Positions 35,263-45,957 of a DNA stretch of 64,000 nt are shown here, piece by piece (within the stretch, counting starts at the first letter, position 1; each line of letters opens with the position of its first letter). Both the position numbers and the translations under genes were made by a program. Source of the stretch: Tretioscincus oriximinensis. Taxonomy: Eukaryota > Chordata > Lepidosauria > Squamata > Gymnophthalmidae. The stretch covers positions 610,960 through 674,959 of the forward strand of contig JAJVDF010000448.1 in the NCBI GenBank assembly GCA_022410635.1. Reading direction: 5' to 3'. The notes under the pieces are model-generated. The model was not told where the DNA came from. It saw only the letters and a list, made by a program, of their open reading frames with translations, and searched no databases.

Positions 35263-36216
35263 CCTAACAAATCAACTCAACTCCTAACAAATCAACTTCT
35301 ACAGGTAAGTGGAGACCCACTTACACCTACATAATTTGTAGAGCTTGAGAAATGTGTTTTATATAGAGGATATGATGCTATAAGAATACTCTGTTGAGTC
35401 TGCGTTTTCTATATTTCATTTTCTGGAGAACATACACTCATGGAAGTTCAAACCATTGTAGAACAGCAGAGAATTGGGGAAGAATGAAATTCATGTTCAA
35501 TCAGAACAACATTACACATATTACATTAGCTTTGACTGCCATTTTCATACTGCCATTCACTTCACCTTGGCAAGGAATTTGCCAGAAAAATAATAGATTA
35601 GATAGATGTCTCTTTGATCTGATTTCTCCAGATTCCTTCAGATTCCTCTGGATGCAGAACTCACCTATTTGCAACATTTAGCTTTTTGGCATTCTAGCAT
35701 TGTAGTTAGTACATGAGTCCTGGTTTACTTTTGTGAACAAACTCTTACAAGCATCTCCAGTCCCTTAATTTCTTCACATTCCAAAATGAAATAATAACCA
35801 AGTTTGCTTTGATGATATATTTAGACCAGTAAACAACACTCCCCAAACATATGTTCCTGCTATTAAACGTTGCTTTAAGGGTGTACACAAAATATTGCAC
35901 ACCCAAAACAGTAATTTGAGCAGCAGTAGCCTGGGAGTTATAGGTCAGTGGTACAGCATCTGCTGTGCATTCAGAAGATCCCTGGCATAATTACACAGGT
36001 CTCCAATATGAGGCAATAAAATTGAGAAAATCTACAGCATAAGGATGTTCTTCCAATGCCACTGCTTACAATACCAAACTGTATTCCCCACAGACTTAAA
36101 TATAGTATACATGCCTTTTGCATGCCTTCCATGCTCTTCCATGCAGTAAACGGTGGCTGGAAGGTCCCTCTTTCTAATCCCAGCTAATCATGGGTTAAAT
36201 TTTCCATCCCTCCATT
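35263..36216. other. unassigned DNA with a 20-bp tandem duplication
   Basis: Two copies of AACTCCTAACAAATCAACT lie in tandem at about 35268-35306. Otherwise nothing recognised. Confidence 0.5.
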
Positions 36217-36418
36217 TTACCAGCTGACCCCTTGGGGGGGGGGGTTTGAAAACCTGGTTTGGGGGTGTTTCCCATTTTTTTCTGAGGAAATTCTTTTTCA
36301 AAAAAAGATTTTTGCTGAGGAATTTTTTTAAAAAAAGAAATTTTCCTCAGAAAAAAATGGGAAGCACCACAAAAGCAGGTTTTCAAACCCCCCCAAAAGG
36401 GGTCAGCTGGTCAGCCTA
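36217..36418. mobile_element. A-short fold-back element
   Basis: Both arms share the same variant, CCAGCTGACCCC in place of CCAGATGACCCC, and the right arm ends GGTCAGCCTA. The shared variant fits arm homogenisation. Confidence 0.88.
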
Positions 36419-36430
36419 CGTATCGTCCCT

Positions 36431-36775
36431 TTTTTTTAACTTGTCTAAGGCTGCGTGCACAAGACAACTTAAAAATCGCTATAAAGCTATATTCCGGAAT
36501 ATAGCAGTTGCGCATCCATGCACACCAAACCTGTATATTCCGTGACCAGGGCCCCAGTTCCGTAACATCGCTCACAGATCTCGGGGCAGTGCAGTCCGAG
36601 AAGTTTTTCAACAGCCACTAGAAACTACTGTTGTGTTCTTGCATGTTTTAACCTCTCGTGCCTAATTTGTGCACTCGGATACGCTCGGGAGAGGANGGAG
36701 GTTCTCCAGAACGGTGCCTGAATATCCCAGCAATAATTTATTCTGGGAAAAANGGCATTTATTGTGGGACGACTA
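36431..36775 (-). mobile_element. Family H element
   Basis: The right end of the element (left in the window) is AAGGCTGCGTGCACAAGACA with the palindrome CTATATTCCGGAATATAG; the other part is the H module (complement GTGCACAAATTAGGCACGAG, AATAAATTATTGCTGGGATA). CR1 sequence follows directly at 36776. Confidence 0.65.
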
Positions 36776-37436
36776 CTGAAAATGACTTGGGTGTATTAGT
36801 AGATAACAGATTAAACATAAGTCAACAGTGTGAAGCAGGTGCAAAAAAGCCAAACACAATCCTGGGATGTATCAAGAGGAGCATAGAATCTCACTCACGT
36901 GAAGTAATTAGTCCTCTCTACTGTACTTTGGTGAGACCACACTTGGAATACTGTGTTCAGTTCTGGGTGGGCCCAATTTAAAAAGGACATTGATAAACTA
37001 GAGCAGGTTCAAAAGAGAGNTACAANTGTGGTCTGGAAACCATGTCCTATGAGGAANGGTTAAAGGATCTNGGGATGTTTAGTCTGCAAAAGAGAAGACT
37101 GAGAGGAGACCTGATAACTATCTACAAATATCTGAAGGGCTGCCACAGAGCAGAGGGATCAACANTGTTCTCATTACACATGGAAGGACAAGAAACAATG
37201 GATTGAAACTGCAAGGGAGTAGATTTAGATTAGATATCAGAAAAAACCTTTTAACAGTCAGGGTGATAAACCAGTGGAACAGGTTGCCACAGGGGGTGGT
37301 CAGTTCGCCTTCACTGGAAGTCTTCAAACAGAGACCGTCATCTTTCTGGGATGGTTCAATGAATCCTGCATTGAGCAGGGAGTTGGACCCGATGATTCTG
37401 GTGGTCCCTTCCAACTCTATGATTCTATGATTCTAA
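36776..37436 (+). mobile_element. CR1 LINE 3' part, longest copy
   Basis: Encodes [35 protein letters not shown], then [50 protein letters not shown], and ends in the CR1 3' end TGGTCCCTTCCAACTCTATG ATTCTATG. It holds several Ns and frameshifts. Confidence 0.92.
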
Positions 37437-37440
37437 GCAT

Positions 37441-37883
37441 TTAACCCGTGTGCTGGAGTAGTTCTACGCTCTGATCGAGGTAGAAATAAGTTCATAGTTA
37501 GATGGATTAAAATGAGGGTGTGGTTGCAATTATGGGGCAGGTAGCCCAGTTGTCACTGTCTGACAATTCATTGATAGCGACCAAAGAGGGCCATTTCAAA
37601 TTGCCCTCTTTGGGGAATGCTTTTCTTCAGTGAAGAGGTCTCATTTGCCATAATGATAAACCACACCTTCTTTTTAAAACTCTTTTGTTAAAAAGAGGAG
37701 ATGATTTCACTAGCCACAAGAGGATATTTCCAACTTTAAAAATCCAAATGCTGGCTCCAATGTAAAAAGAAGCTCTCAGAAGTGAACTGAAAACAGAAGA
37801 AAGTTGAATAACTTTTCTCTGGGACTGTGAGGCCAAAGCAAATGGCAGCTGGTGAACTTTTGAAGTAAAGCGCATGATTGTGG
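37441..37883. other. unassigned DNA, no gene seen
   Basis: No recognisable feature. Confidence 0.5.
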
Positions 37884-38032
37884 ATGGATTATTTCAGAGG
37901 AGGAGGAGAAGCAGAAGAAAAAGAAGAAAAAGAAGAAAAAGAAGAAAAAGAAGAAAAAGAAGAAAAAGAAGAAAAAGAAGAAAAAGAAAAAGAAAAAGAA
38001 AAAGAAGAAGAAGAAACAGAAACAGAAACAGA
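37884..38032. repeat. (GAAAAA/GAA)n purine microsatellite
   Basis: About 130 bp of GAAGAAAAA units passing into GAAACA units. The sequence just before it, GGATTATTTCAGAGGAGGAG, is nearly the same as that before the array at 31.17 kb. Plus-strand frame reads Arg/Lys-rich, an artefact. Confidence 0.95.
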
Positions 38033-38194
38033 AACTGTTTGCTTGCGTATTTAATTTCAATATTACAGAATTATAAAACATGGTATATTACAGTTATTAC
38101 ATTGTAACCCAAACCCTTTACAATAGAAACTCAAATCATAAGTCTTATATTTTACATCTTGTTGCCCTCTTTCCACACACCCCTGGATCCCATG

Positions 38195-38450
38195 GAGCCA
38201 GTTTGGTGTAGTGATTGAGTGTTGGACTCTTATCTTGTCGTCTCCCAGTTCGATTCTCCACTCCTCCATGAAAACCAGCTGAGTGTCCTTGGGCCAGTCA
38301 CAGTTCTATAGAACTTTCTCAGCCACACCTACTTCACAGGGTGTCCGTTGTGTAGAAAGCAACAAAAGCTATGCGTACCGCCCTTTGGTTGGCTGCCCAT
38401 GAGACCTTTGAGTATAGGGCGGGATATACGTACAAATAAATAAATAAAAA
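38195..38450 (+). mobile_element. SINE-1
   Basis: GAGCCAGTTTGGTGTAGTGA, CCAGTTCGATTCTCC (B box), GGTGTCCGTTGTGTAGAAAG and a TAGGGCGGGATATACG tail with AAATA repeats. Confidence 0.92.
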
Positions 38451-38503
38451 ATATTGAGATCCCTGTAACATATTGATAACGTATTGAGATCCCTTGGACC
38501 TTA

Positions 38504-38679
38504 TAGGCTGACCAGATGACCCTTTTTTTGGGGGGTTGAAAACCCAGTTTTGGAATGCCTCCTAGTTTTTTCTAAGGAATTTTTTTTTCAAAACATTTTT
38601 GTTTTTTTGTTTTTTTTTCCTCAGAAAAAACCAGGAGGCACCCCCAAAAAAAACCCAAAGGGGTCATCTGGTCAGCCTA
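38504..38679. mobile_element. A-short fold-back element
   Basis: TAGGCTGACCAGATGACCC ... GGGGTCATCTGGTCAGCCTA; the right arm is slightly shortened in its inner part. Confidence 0.9.
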
Positions 38680-39572
38680 CCTTTGAATGAAAACAGTATG
38701 GTAGGATTGAGATCCTTTCCCTGGCACCATATATACATATTCTTGTTGCCCTGCATTAGGAGAAGTAAAAAAGAAAATAATCTCTGGTTTCATTACCAGC
38801 CTGTAACCCCGTAAAACGCAGCATAGTTGGGAGGGGGAACCACTTCCTGGTTCTTCCTAATTTCCATCTTTCTCTCCTCTTTTCTTCTCCTTCTCCCTTT
38901 CAAGTTCCTCCTTTAAAATGTTCTCACAGAGTAATGTTGCTTGTTAACTGGCCGCCAGTCTGATTTTTCACAAGTTTGCCACGTTGCAGTGACAGGAGCA
39001 TAGTGAGACCCAGATGCTGCCGAGTAAATAAATAGTCCATCTGGGGTTTGGAGTGGGCTGGCTCCATCGCATGGAAAAAGCCAATGTGTAGACATATCCA
39101 AAGAACACACAGCTGGAAATCATTAACATAGGAAGGAGAAAGGGGAAAGGAGAGAGGAGTGGAAAAGCAGATTACTGGTGTTTGAAAATATGCTCAATTC
39201 AATGGGTGACAGAAACTCCATTTATAACATTCTGGAGGGTAGGATGGTTTATAAGAACTGACCTCAAGTGACACAGATCAGACAGAGCTGGAAATGTGGG
39301 CTACGAGGCAGCTAAGAAATGGGGACCATGAAAANAAATGATGGGAAAATTTCTACCACAGAGGTATTACAGTGTCAGGAATTACCCTGCTCTGATGTAG
39401 CTTGTTTCTCAAGCTGGAGGAGTCAAACGCTTTCCCTATGCAATCAGGATGCAATGTCTAGGCCTCCTCAACAATGAAAGATAATGTTTAAGGGTAGACC
39501 AGATAGAACGGAGGGGGAATCTCTCCAAAAACATTCCATGAAGCTGATGGAGAAAAAATGACTTCAACAATC
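38680..39572. other. unassigned DNA, no gene seen
   Basis: A pyrimidine-rich stretch at about 38870-38910 only. Confidence 0.5.
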
Positions 39573-39833
39573 AAGATTTATTTATATATTTATTTGTACT
39601 TGTATCCTGCCCTATACCTGAAGGTCTCAGGGTGGCCAACCATAGGGCGGCGCACATAGCTTTTGTTGCTTTCCCCACAACAGACACCCTGTGGAGTAGG
39701 TGGGGCTGAGAGAGTTCAAAGAACTGTGACTGGCCCAAGGTTACCCAGCTGGCCTTCATTGAGGTGTGGGGAATCGAACTGGGAGACTACCAGGTACGAG
39801 TCCAACACTCTAACCACTACACCAAACTGGCTC
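39573..39833 (-). mobile_element. SINE-1
   Basis: Minus-strand full-length copy, with tail at the left (complement GAGACCTTCAGGTATAGGGC) and CCAAACTGGCTC at the right. Confidence 0.94.
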
Positions 39834-40076
39834 TAACTTATTGGTCCGGTCCATACTAGTTGGCAAGCAATTAGTTGATCATTGTTTCATAATTATCCTT
39901 TTTCGTTATTTTCCATGACTTTAGATAGTCCTTCCAGTAATCATCCAATAATCATTTATTATTTACCCAAATCATTTACTCAAATCAAAGCTATTTGTCT
40001 CACGATGTTACGTTATTTCTATATCTTTCAAGATTTTGTCAAGATTTATTTTGTTTGAGGCATAATTCACTATACC

Positions 40077-40290
40077 TTTGGTGTAGTGGTTAGAGTGTTG
40101 GATTCTTATCCTTTAGTCTCCCTGTTCGATTCCCCACTGCTCCATGAAAGCCAGCTGGGTGACCTTGGGCCAGTCACAGTTCTTTGAACTCTCTCAGCCC
40201 CACCTACTCCACAGGGTGTCTGTTGTGGAGAAAGCAACGAAAGCTATGTGCGCCCCCCTATGGTTGGCCACTCTGAGACCTTCGNGTACC
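40077..40290 (+). mobile_element. SINE-1, 3'-truncated
   Basis: Starts TTTGGTGTAGTGGTTAGAG and stops abruptly after GAGACCTTCGNGTACC, without the A-rich tail. The break lies 18 bp before a strong hairpin. Confidence 0.9.
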
Positions 40291-40307
40291 AGTTCTCATA
40301 TTCACTT

Positions 40308-40409
40308 CACTCTTTTGTTTGGGGTTCATCTAGTTTTCTTAGTAGTAGTAGATGTAGTACTTCATCTACTACTACCAAGAAAACTAGATGAATCCCAAAC
40401 AAAAGAGTG
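40308..40409. repeat. 47-bp-arm inverted repeat (hairpin)
   Basis: Arms at 40308-40354 and 40363-40409 are almost exact reverse complements (CACTCTTTTGTTTGGGGTTC at the outer left end) with an 8-base loop. The triplet GTAGTAGTAGATG is part of each arm. Confidence 0.92.
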
Positions 40410-40435
40410 TAGTAGATGTACTAGTTGTAGTAGAC

Positions 40436-40610
40436 AGAAGAAGAAGAAAAAGAAAAAGAAAAAGAAAAAGAAGCAGAAGCAGAAGCAGAAGCAGAAGCAG
40501 AAGCAGAAGCAGAAGCAGAACCAGAACCAGAACCAGAACCAGAAAANGAAAAAGAAAAAGAAGAAAAAGAAGAAAAAGAAGAAAAAGAAGAAAAAGAAAA
40601 AGAAGAGCTG
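40436..40610. repeat. compound GAAAAA/GAAGCA/GAACCA microsatellite at a SINE-2 tail
   Basis: Ordered blocks: AGAAAA units, AGAAGC units (about 10), AGAACC units (4), then AGAAAAAGA units, ending directly at the SINE-2. The ordered hexamer variants show stepwise expansion. Confidence 0.95.
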
Positions 40611-40898
40611 GGTACTTATAGCCCACTTTTCTCACCTTTCAAAGGGACTCAAAGCGGCTTACAAGGGTATTTTGCCCAAAGGCTGACATTCTACCTTCCC
40701 CACCAGGCTGTAGTGGTTCCCATTTATCTATTTGCAGTCAGTTGCAATTTCTTGCAATTCATGCTTTCGAATAGCTGGGTTGGCTAGAGCTACAGGCTAA
40801 TGGAAGGTGCTCACCCCTTCCCACCTTCGACACAGGACTTCCAAACCCCATCTCCCAGATGAGGGACCGTTTCCTTAGCAACTGAGCCATTTGTGCCT
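40611..40898 (-). mobile_element. SINE-2
   Basis: Minus-strand full-length copy. Head CAACTGAGCCATTTGTGCC at the right; tail replaced by the expanded microsatellite. Confidence 0.92.
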
Positions 40899-41794
40899 GC
40901 CATGAATGTAGTTACTCCATAACTCCTCATCTTTCATCACACAGTCATTCTTCTTTTGCATTGGACTCTGGAAAAATTATTTCCAAATGATGAATATTAT
41001 TTTTGGTAACCACTAACAAATGGACTTTCTTCTTAACAGCATGTCATTTTTGATGACTTACCCTATTAGCCTAGCAAAAAAATTGTAAGTCCCTTTTTCC
41101 TTGATGATGTCGAAGGACTTCAACATCTAAGGTGATCTTCCTTTGTTTCCAAACAGACTTTTAGTATTGCTGAGACTTGAACTACGATCTGAAGCCATAT
41201 CATCAGCCGTGTCCTTTTTAACTGCAAGTGAGCACAACCTCAGTGGTTAGTAGAGTTATTGATTGAATAACTGCATGGAGCTGGCATAGAATCTATCCCT
41301 GACTTCCTATCAGTTACTAAACCAAGCCGTAAACTTTAGATTAGGCCATTCCTAAGGTCTGAGCACTTGGTACCTAATAATTGTTTCAGCAAGGAGAATT
41401 TTTCAGCCCCATTCCCTGAAATCTCCACTTTTTTGTACAGTTGTTAAATTCCACATCAACCATGCCGTCATTCATTTATAAATCATCCTAATTACTCCTG
41501 GACAGAAACCTGACATAGTCCATTTAGGCACCTTTCCACAATCTCAAAACATCAAATCAGAATTTTGTTGGAAGATTGTTGCTCAGGTGTTGTGAACTGC
41601 TCATTTATATCTTTGCTTACAATAGCCTAAGCTGTTGTCCGAAGTGTACACAGGCTGGTTTCATAGATCACTTTTAAAGTGTGCAATTTATCGCTCTCCC
41701 TTCCTTCCAAGGGCTTTGTTAACAAAGACCTTCGGAAGAGCTTTTCANTCATTCCTTAACATTCCTTTTTCTTTTATTTTCTTTTTTACTACTC
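40899..41794. other. unassigned DNA, no gene seen
   Basis: No recognisable feature. Confidence 0.5.
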
Positions 41795-42375
41795 CACTAA
41801 CAAGTGGTTGAAGAAGTTGAAAAGCGCAACAGGAACGATCAAGGGGCTGGAAAACCTCCCTCATTAAATCNGGCTGCAACGTCTGGGCCTCTTCAGCCTT
41901 GAAAGACTGAGAGGTGAGCTGATTGAAATGTTTAAATCACGCACGGGACGGATAAGGTGAATAGACAAAAATTGTTTTCTCTATCACATAAACTAGGACC
42001 TGTGGGGCCTTCCTTAAAGCTGATGGGCAGAAGAGTGAGGACAGACAAGGGAAAGTATTTTTTCACCCAGAGAGTCATCAGCCTTTGGAATTTACTTCCA
42101 GAAGAAGTGGTGGTAGCCAGCAACCTGGATAGCTTTAAGACAGGATTAGAAAAGTTCATGGACACAAAGGATAAAAACACCTACTAGGATGAATGTCTTG
42201 AAGCTGTTTCTGAGATGGAGCAACAGGCAGGACTCCTGAAGTGCAAATTGCAGGGTGTCGAAAACACCTTCTTTTCCAGACTGCCNAGGTGCAATCAGTT
42301 GGCCACTATGTGAGACAGAGCGCTGGATTAGAAGGGCTCTTGCCCGATTCAGCAGGATTCCTCTTATGCTCTAGG
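41795..42375 (+). mobile_element. CR1 LINE 3' fragment (donor-side copy)
   Basis: Encodes EKRNRNDQGAGKPPSLNXAA type codons, then MNRQKLFSLSHKLGPVGPSL, KLMGRRVRTDKGKYFFTQRV, ISLWNLLPEEVVVASNLDSF, KTGLEKFMDTKDKNTY. The 3' untranslated region follows, ending CTCTTATGCTCTAGG. The 3' end and its flank to 42490 are repeated at 49169-49444. Confidence 0.88.
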
Positions 42376-42490
42376 TTCCAAGATGAGGTTAACAGAGGCC
42401 TCTGACAGAAGATTCATAGTTTTCTTCTAAAGCTTGGGATTTAGTAGGCTTTCTGACTGATGGAGGACCTGTCTAATGCTTTACAGTCCC
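42214..42490 (+). repeat. tract duplicated at 49169-49444 (about 97-98% alike)
   Basis: Starts inside the CR1 3' region (GATGGAGCAACAGGCAGGAC) and continues about 115 bp beyond the CR1 end into unrelated flanking DNA (GAGGTTAACAGAGGCCTC, GGGATTTAGTAGGCTTTCTG). The second copy differs at about six positions. Confidence 0.93.
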
Positions 42491-43214
42491 ACTGGTAATC
42501 CTATAAATTACACAAAGTGCCGGCACATCACACTTGATGATCAGTCAATAGTCCTGCAGCTTAACTGACAAAGAGAATACTTGACTCTCAGCAGAGCCCA
42601 TAAATCCATTATGACAAGATCTCAGCTGAGATGGGAAAGTTATGGCACTGATAACAGTCTCCCCACCATGTGTGTGAAATTTAATTTCCTAAACCCATTG
42701 TGTTATAGATTTAAATCACCAACCTAATGTGTAGATAAACCCCACGCCGCCAGTGACAAATGTGGTGTCTTTAAGATTTTGGGCCATGCCAATGAGATTA
42801 ATGAGCAATGAAGTCCAACAATAGTTTAGTCTCACCCTCTGATACCTGTTTCAACTTTAAAAGCATACCTACAAACCCAACACAACGCCTTCAGTGGAGT
42901 AACATGAAATACTGATGTTGATAGCTTCTTCGTTCCTTTACCCTTTCGCACGAATGATTGTTATTAGGGATATCAGTGGATAGAAAAGGATCTTACAGTT
43001 TGATCGTCCTAATGTGAAACCAAGTACCTCTAGATTTACTGGTGCTTCCTTCCTAATGAATGATCATAGGGCAGGATCCACATCCTGGAATTGTTTGACT
43101 ATTATAAGGTGGCTATGCTTCCACACACCAAGGGCAGCACAAGAGTCAAAGTATTCTGCCCAGGATCATTTTGGAAGGTACAAGAAATGGCCATGAAAAT
43201 TGACTTGGACTTAG
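42491..43214. other. unassigned DNA, no gene seen
   Basis: No recognisable feature. Confidence 0.5.
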
Positions 43215-43930
43215 TTCAGACCTGGTACACGTTCCCCCATTCGTGCATAAGAGCTCCTTAGTCGATGGGCGGGCAACATCCCTCCCCTCTCCACCTTATT
43301 TATTTATTTATTTATTTATATTTATACCCCGCCCCATACCCGAAGGTCTCTCAGGTTAGATCTTAACAGGCCATTTACCACTCGAGCTCTGCTGGACAGC
43401 TACTCGAAAACACAATGGTAGCAGAGAAATAATTTCTTTTTGCTACCACCGCCGCCACCTGGTAGGCACGATAATGTGCTCTAACCCGTGTTCGGTCAGA
43501 TTCTTTCAGGGATTTGCACCACCTGCGCTCCAGCCGTCGGCCTTCCTTTTTCATCACCCTTAACTCCCCAGAATACCAGGGTGCTCTACGGGCTTCACAG
43601 ATACGCAGAAAGGCACTTGGGAGCAATCGTGTCAATAGCCCTGGTCATCTCCCAATTCCAAAGGGAGACCAGAACTTCGACAGGAGCACCATCCATGCCA
43701 ACCAGGAAATCCCTCAGAGCGTTCAGGAATTGCCTGGATTTCATAAGTCTCTGGGGGTGGACCATCTGAATGGGTCTCTCATCCTTGCAGAGAGGAGTCG
43801 TCACTGTAAGTTCAAATCTTCTGTGAAAGGAACATGTACTTGCCGTGAAATGGAGAGGGAAGGGATGTCGCCCGCCCATCGACTAAGGAGGGACTTATTC
43901 ATGAATGGGGGAAAGTGTACCAGGTCTGAA
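43215..43930. mobile_element. DNA element with ~78-bp inverted repeats containing a LINE fragment
   Basis: Left end TTCAGACCTGGTACACGTTC and right end (complement TTCAGACCTGGTACACTTTC) start long inverted repeats that share CTTAGTCGATGGGCGGGC and run to CCTCTCCA (43215-43288 and 43852-43930). The outside bases are TTAG and TTAA. The superfamily is not certain. Between the arms lies LINE-derived sequence on the minus strand. Confidence 0.82.
43293..43850 (-). mobile_element. internally deleted LINE fragment inside the TIR element
   Basis: Minus-strand codons ERPIQMVHPQRLMKSRQFLN, then SLWNWEMTRAIDTIAPKCLS, RICEARRAPWYSGELRVMKK, EGRRLERRWCKSLKESDRTR, VRAHYRAYQVAAVVAKRNYF match the region between endonuclease and reverse transcriptase of L2-like LINEs. 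It is followed after a short spacer by the LINE 3' tail GAGACCTTCGGGTATGGGGC and AAATA repeats (43293-43360). The whole reverse-transcriptase domain is missing. Confidence 0.8.
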
Positions 43931-44475
43931 TTAATTTTCCAATTTGTGCTCTCTTGTGTTGTGGTTACTTCTTGTGTTCTGTTGTGATTGTGTTACCATT
44001 AAAGAGGGGCAGAAGTTCGCACCTTTAATGGTTGTAGGAAAGTAATTTTTCTCTTCCTTCAAAACTGTAGGCTTTATAAGCTGCCCTTGTTGAACATTCA
44101 CCAATCCCATATCCATTTAAGCTGCAAACTCCTCTCCTCTTTTTACAGCAACTGTAGTTTCAGGAAACTGTTATATTATTCACACTAGAGGAAGGTCGGG
44201 TGGTNATCACCTCCCCTTCCCACCAGGTTCTTTTGAGTGTTAGTTATTTCTAGATCTATGGTATAGTTTAGAACTGTATCACAGTGTGAAAGAACATCAC
44301 ACCAACACATCAACAATGCAGTGTGAAAAAGAATCAAGGGAAAAGGCTTGGGAAAGGGAAGAAGGTGGCCAATCATTGTTCAAATCACAAAAAAGATGGG
44401 AAAAAGAAAAAGAGGGTAGAATGTGCAATGGTAACAGGTTGCATTTGTAGCGTTTGTCCACGTATTTTTAAATAA
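43931..44475. other. unassigned DNA, no gene seen
   Basis: No recognisable feature. Confidence 0.5.
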
Positions 44476-44701
44476 TAATAATAAGAAGAAGAAGAAGAAG
44501 AAGAGTAGTAATAGTAATAACAATAGTAATAGTAATAGTAGTAGTAGTAGTAGTAGTAATAATAAAAAATAATAATAATTAATAATTAATAATAGTAGTA
44601 ATAGTAGTAATAATAGTAATAAAAATAGTAATAATAAAAATAGTAATAATAATAATAATAACAGTAACAGTAACAGTAACAGTAACAGTAACAGTAACAG
44701 T

Positions 44702-44755
<54 letters not shown>

Positions 44756-44815
44756 AACAATAACAATAACAATAACAATAACAATAACAATGGTAATGGT
44801 AATGGTAACGATGAT
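44476..44815. repeat. 340-bp compound triplet/hexamer microsatellite at a SINE-1 tail
   Basis: Successive blocks of AAT, GAA, AGT, AAT/AGT mixtures, ACAGTA hexamers, AAC triplets, ATAACA hexamers and GGTAAT hexamers. It abuts the tail of the SINE-1 at 44816. The minus-strand poly-Leu frame is an artefact. Confidence 0.96.
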
Positions 44816-45033
44816 AGTGTTTATTTATAATTCCCTTTTTACCAAAGGGGAGCTCACATAGCTTTTGTTGCCTTCTCCATAACAGACACCCTCTGAAGTA
44901 CGTGTGGCTGAGAGAGTTCTAAAGAGCTTTGATTGGCCCAAGGTCAACCTGCTGACCTCATGGAGGATTGTGGAATCAAACCAGGAGACTACAAGATAAG
45001 AGTCTAGCACTCTAATCANTATACCAAACTTTG
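44816..45033 (-). mobile_element. SINE-1, diverged
   Basis: Complement shows CCAAACTTTGGT-like head, GGTTTGATTCCACAATCC and GGGTGTCTGTTATGGAGAAG; the terminal CCTTCGGGTA motif is replaced by CTTTGGTAAAAAGGG. Confidence 0.85.
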
Positions 45034-45177
45034 TTTTTGTATTTGTATTTTTTGTCTTTTTGTTGTTGTATGGTTTTGTTTCTGTGACATTAAAATAAAA
45101 AATAAAAATATATAAAAATGTGGAAGGAAAACTGCTTTATTAATCTAGCAAGGAGTTTCTGTAGCATTTTAGAGACA

Positions 45178-45398
45178 ATAACAATAATAACAATTTATTC
45201 ATAATGCCCTTTTTACCGAAGGGTGGTGCCCATAGCTTTGTTTCATTCTTCACAACAAGCACACCGTGAAATAGGTGAAGCTAAGAATAATATAAGAGTG
45301 ACTGGCCCAAAGTCATCCAGCTGGCTTCATTGAAGAGTGTGGAATTGGACCAGGAGACTAACAGATAAAATCCAATACCTTTAACCACTACCTCAAAG
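45178..45398 (-). mobile_element. SINE-1, diverged
   Basis: Same variant as the previous copy (complement CCTTCGGTAAAAAGGGCATT at the tail side), preceded by a short AATAACAAT run. Two neighbouring copies share this altered tail and may form a subfamily. Confidence 0.82.
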
Positions 45399-45957
45399 TA
45401 TTTCTCCAGTGACTCACATCCTTATTATAATCTTTTCCCCTCCCATTTAATCATATATATATTTAACTTGCTCCTTTTTCATTGAAAATTTGAACAGCAT
45501 TTTTTATATATTTTATCAATAGGTTGCTCAGCTTCTGTACATAGGATTCAGATAACTAGCCTTGTTAGTCTGGATCAGAATATCGTTAAGAGATTTAGCA
45601 TAGCATTTTAGAGATAGCATTCCTCCGATGCATAACTGGATTTCTTAGCTTTGTACATATATGATTTTAAAATACTTAAAGTTGCTAAGATGAAGAGTTT
45701 TAAAATAGATTTATACACTATCAAGGGTGTGTCTAATTTGCAGAAGAATTCAGATTTATGCTCTAATTTTCCAGCATNCCTACTGGTTTTCTTTTTTACT
45801 TACATCTTTCATAATTGCTGCTGGTTTCTATGCCCATATTCCCTGCTGACAACCTGATCCTCCCTCCTCATGGCTGACATTCGCAGTATTGATTCAGCTT
45901 GGTCTCATCAAACAGCAATTTGTACTAATGGGATAACACTTGGTGACAGCATGCTAG
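45399..45957. other. unassigned DNA, no gene seen
   Basis: No recognisable feature. Confidence 0.5.

Noticed and set aside
37874..38107. Arg/Lys-rich frame resembling a nuclear basic protein
   Set aside because: Translation of GAA/GAAAAA repeats.
44380..44790. 136-codon poly-Leu frame
   Set aside because: Microsatellite translation; no host gene evidence.
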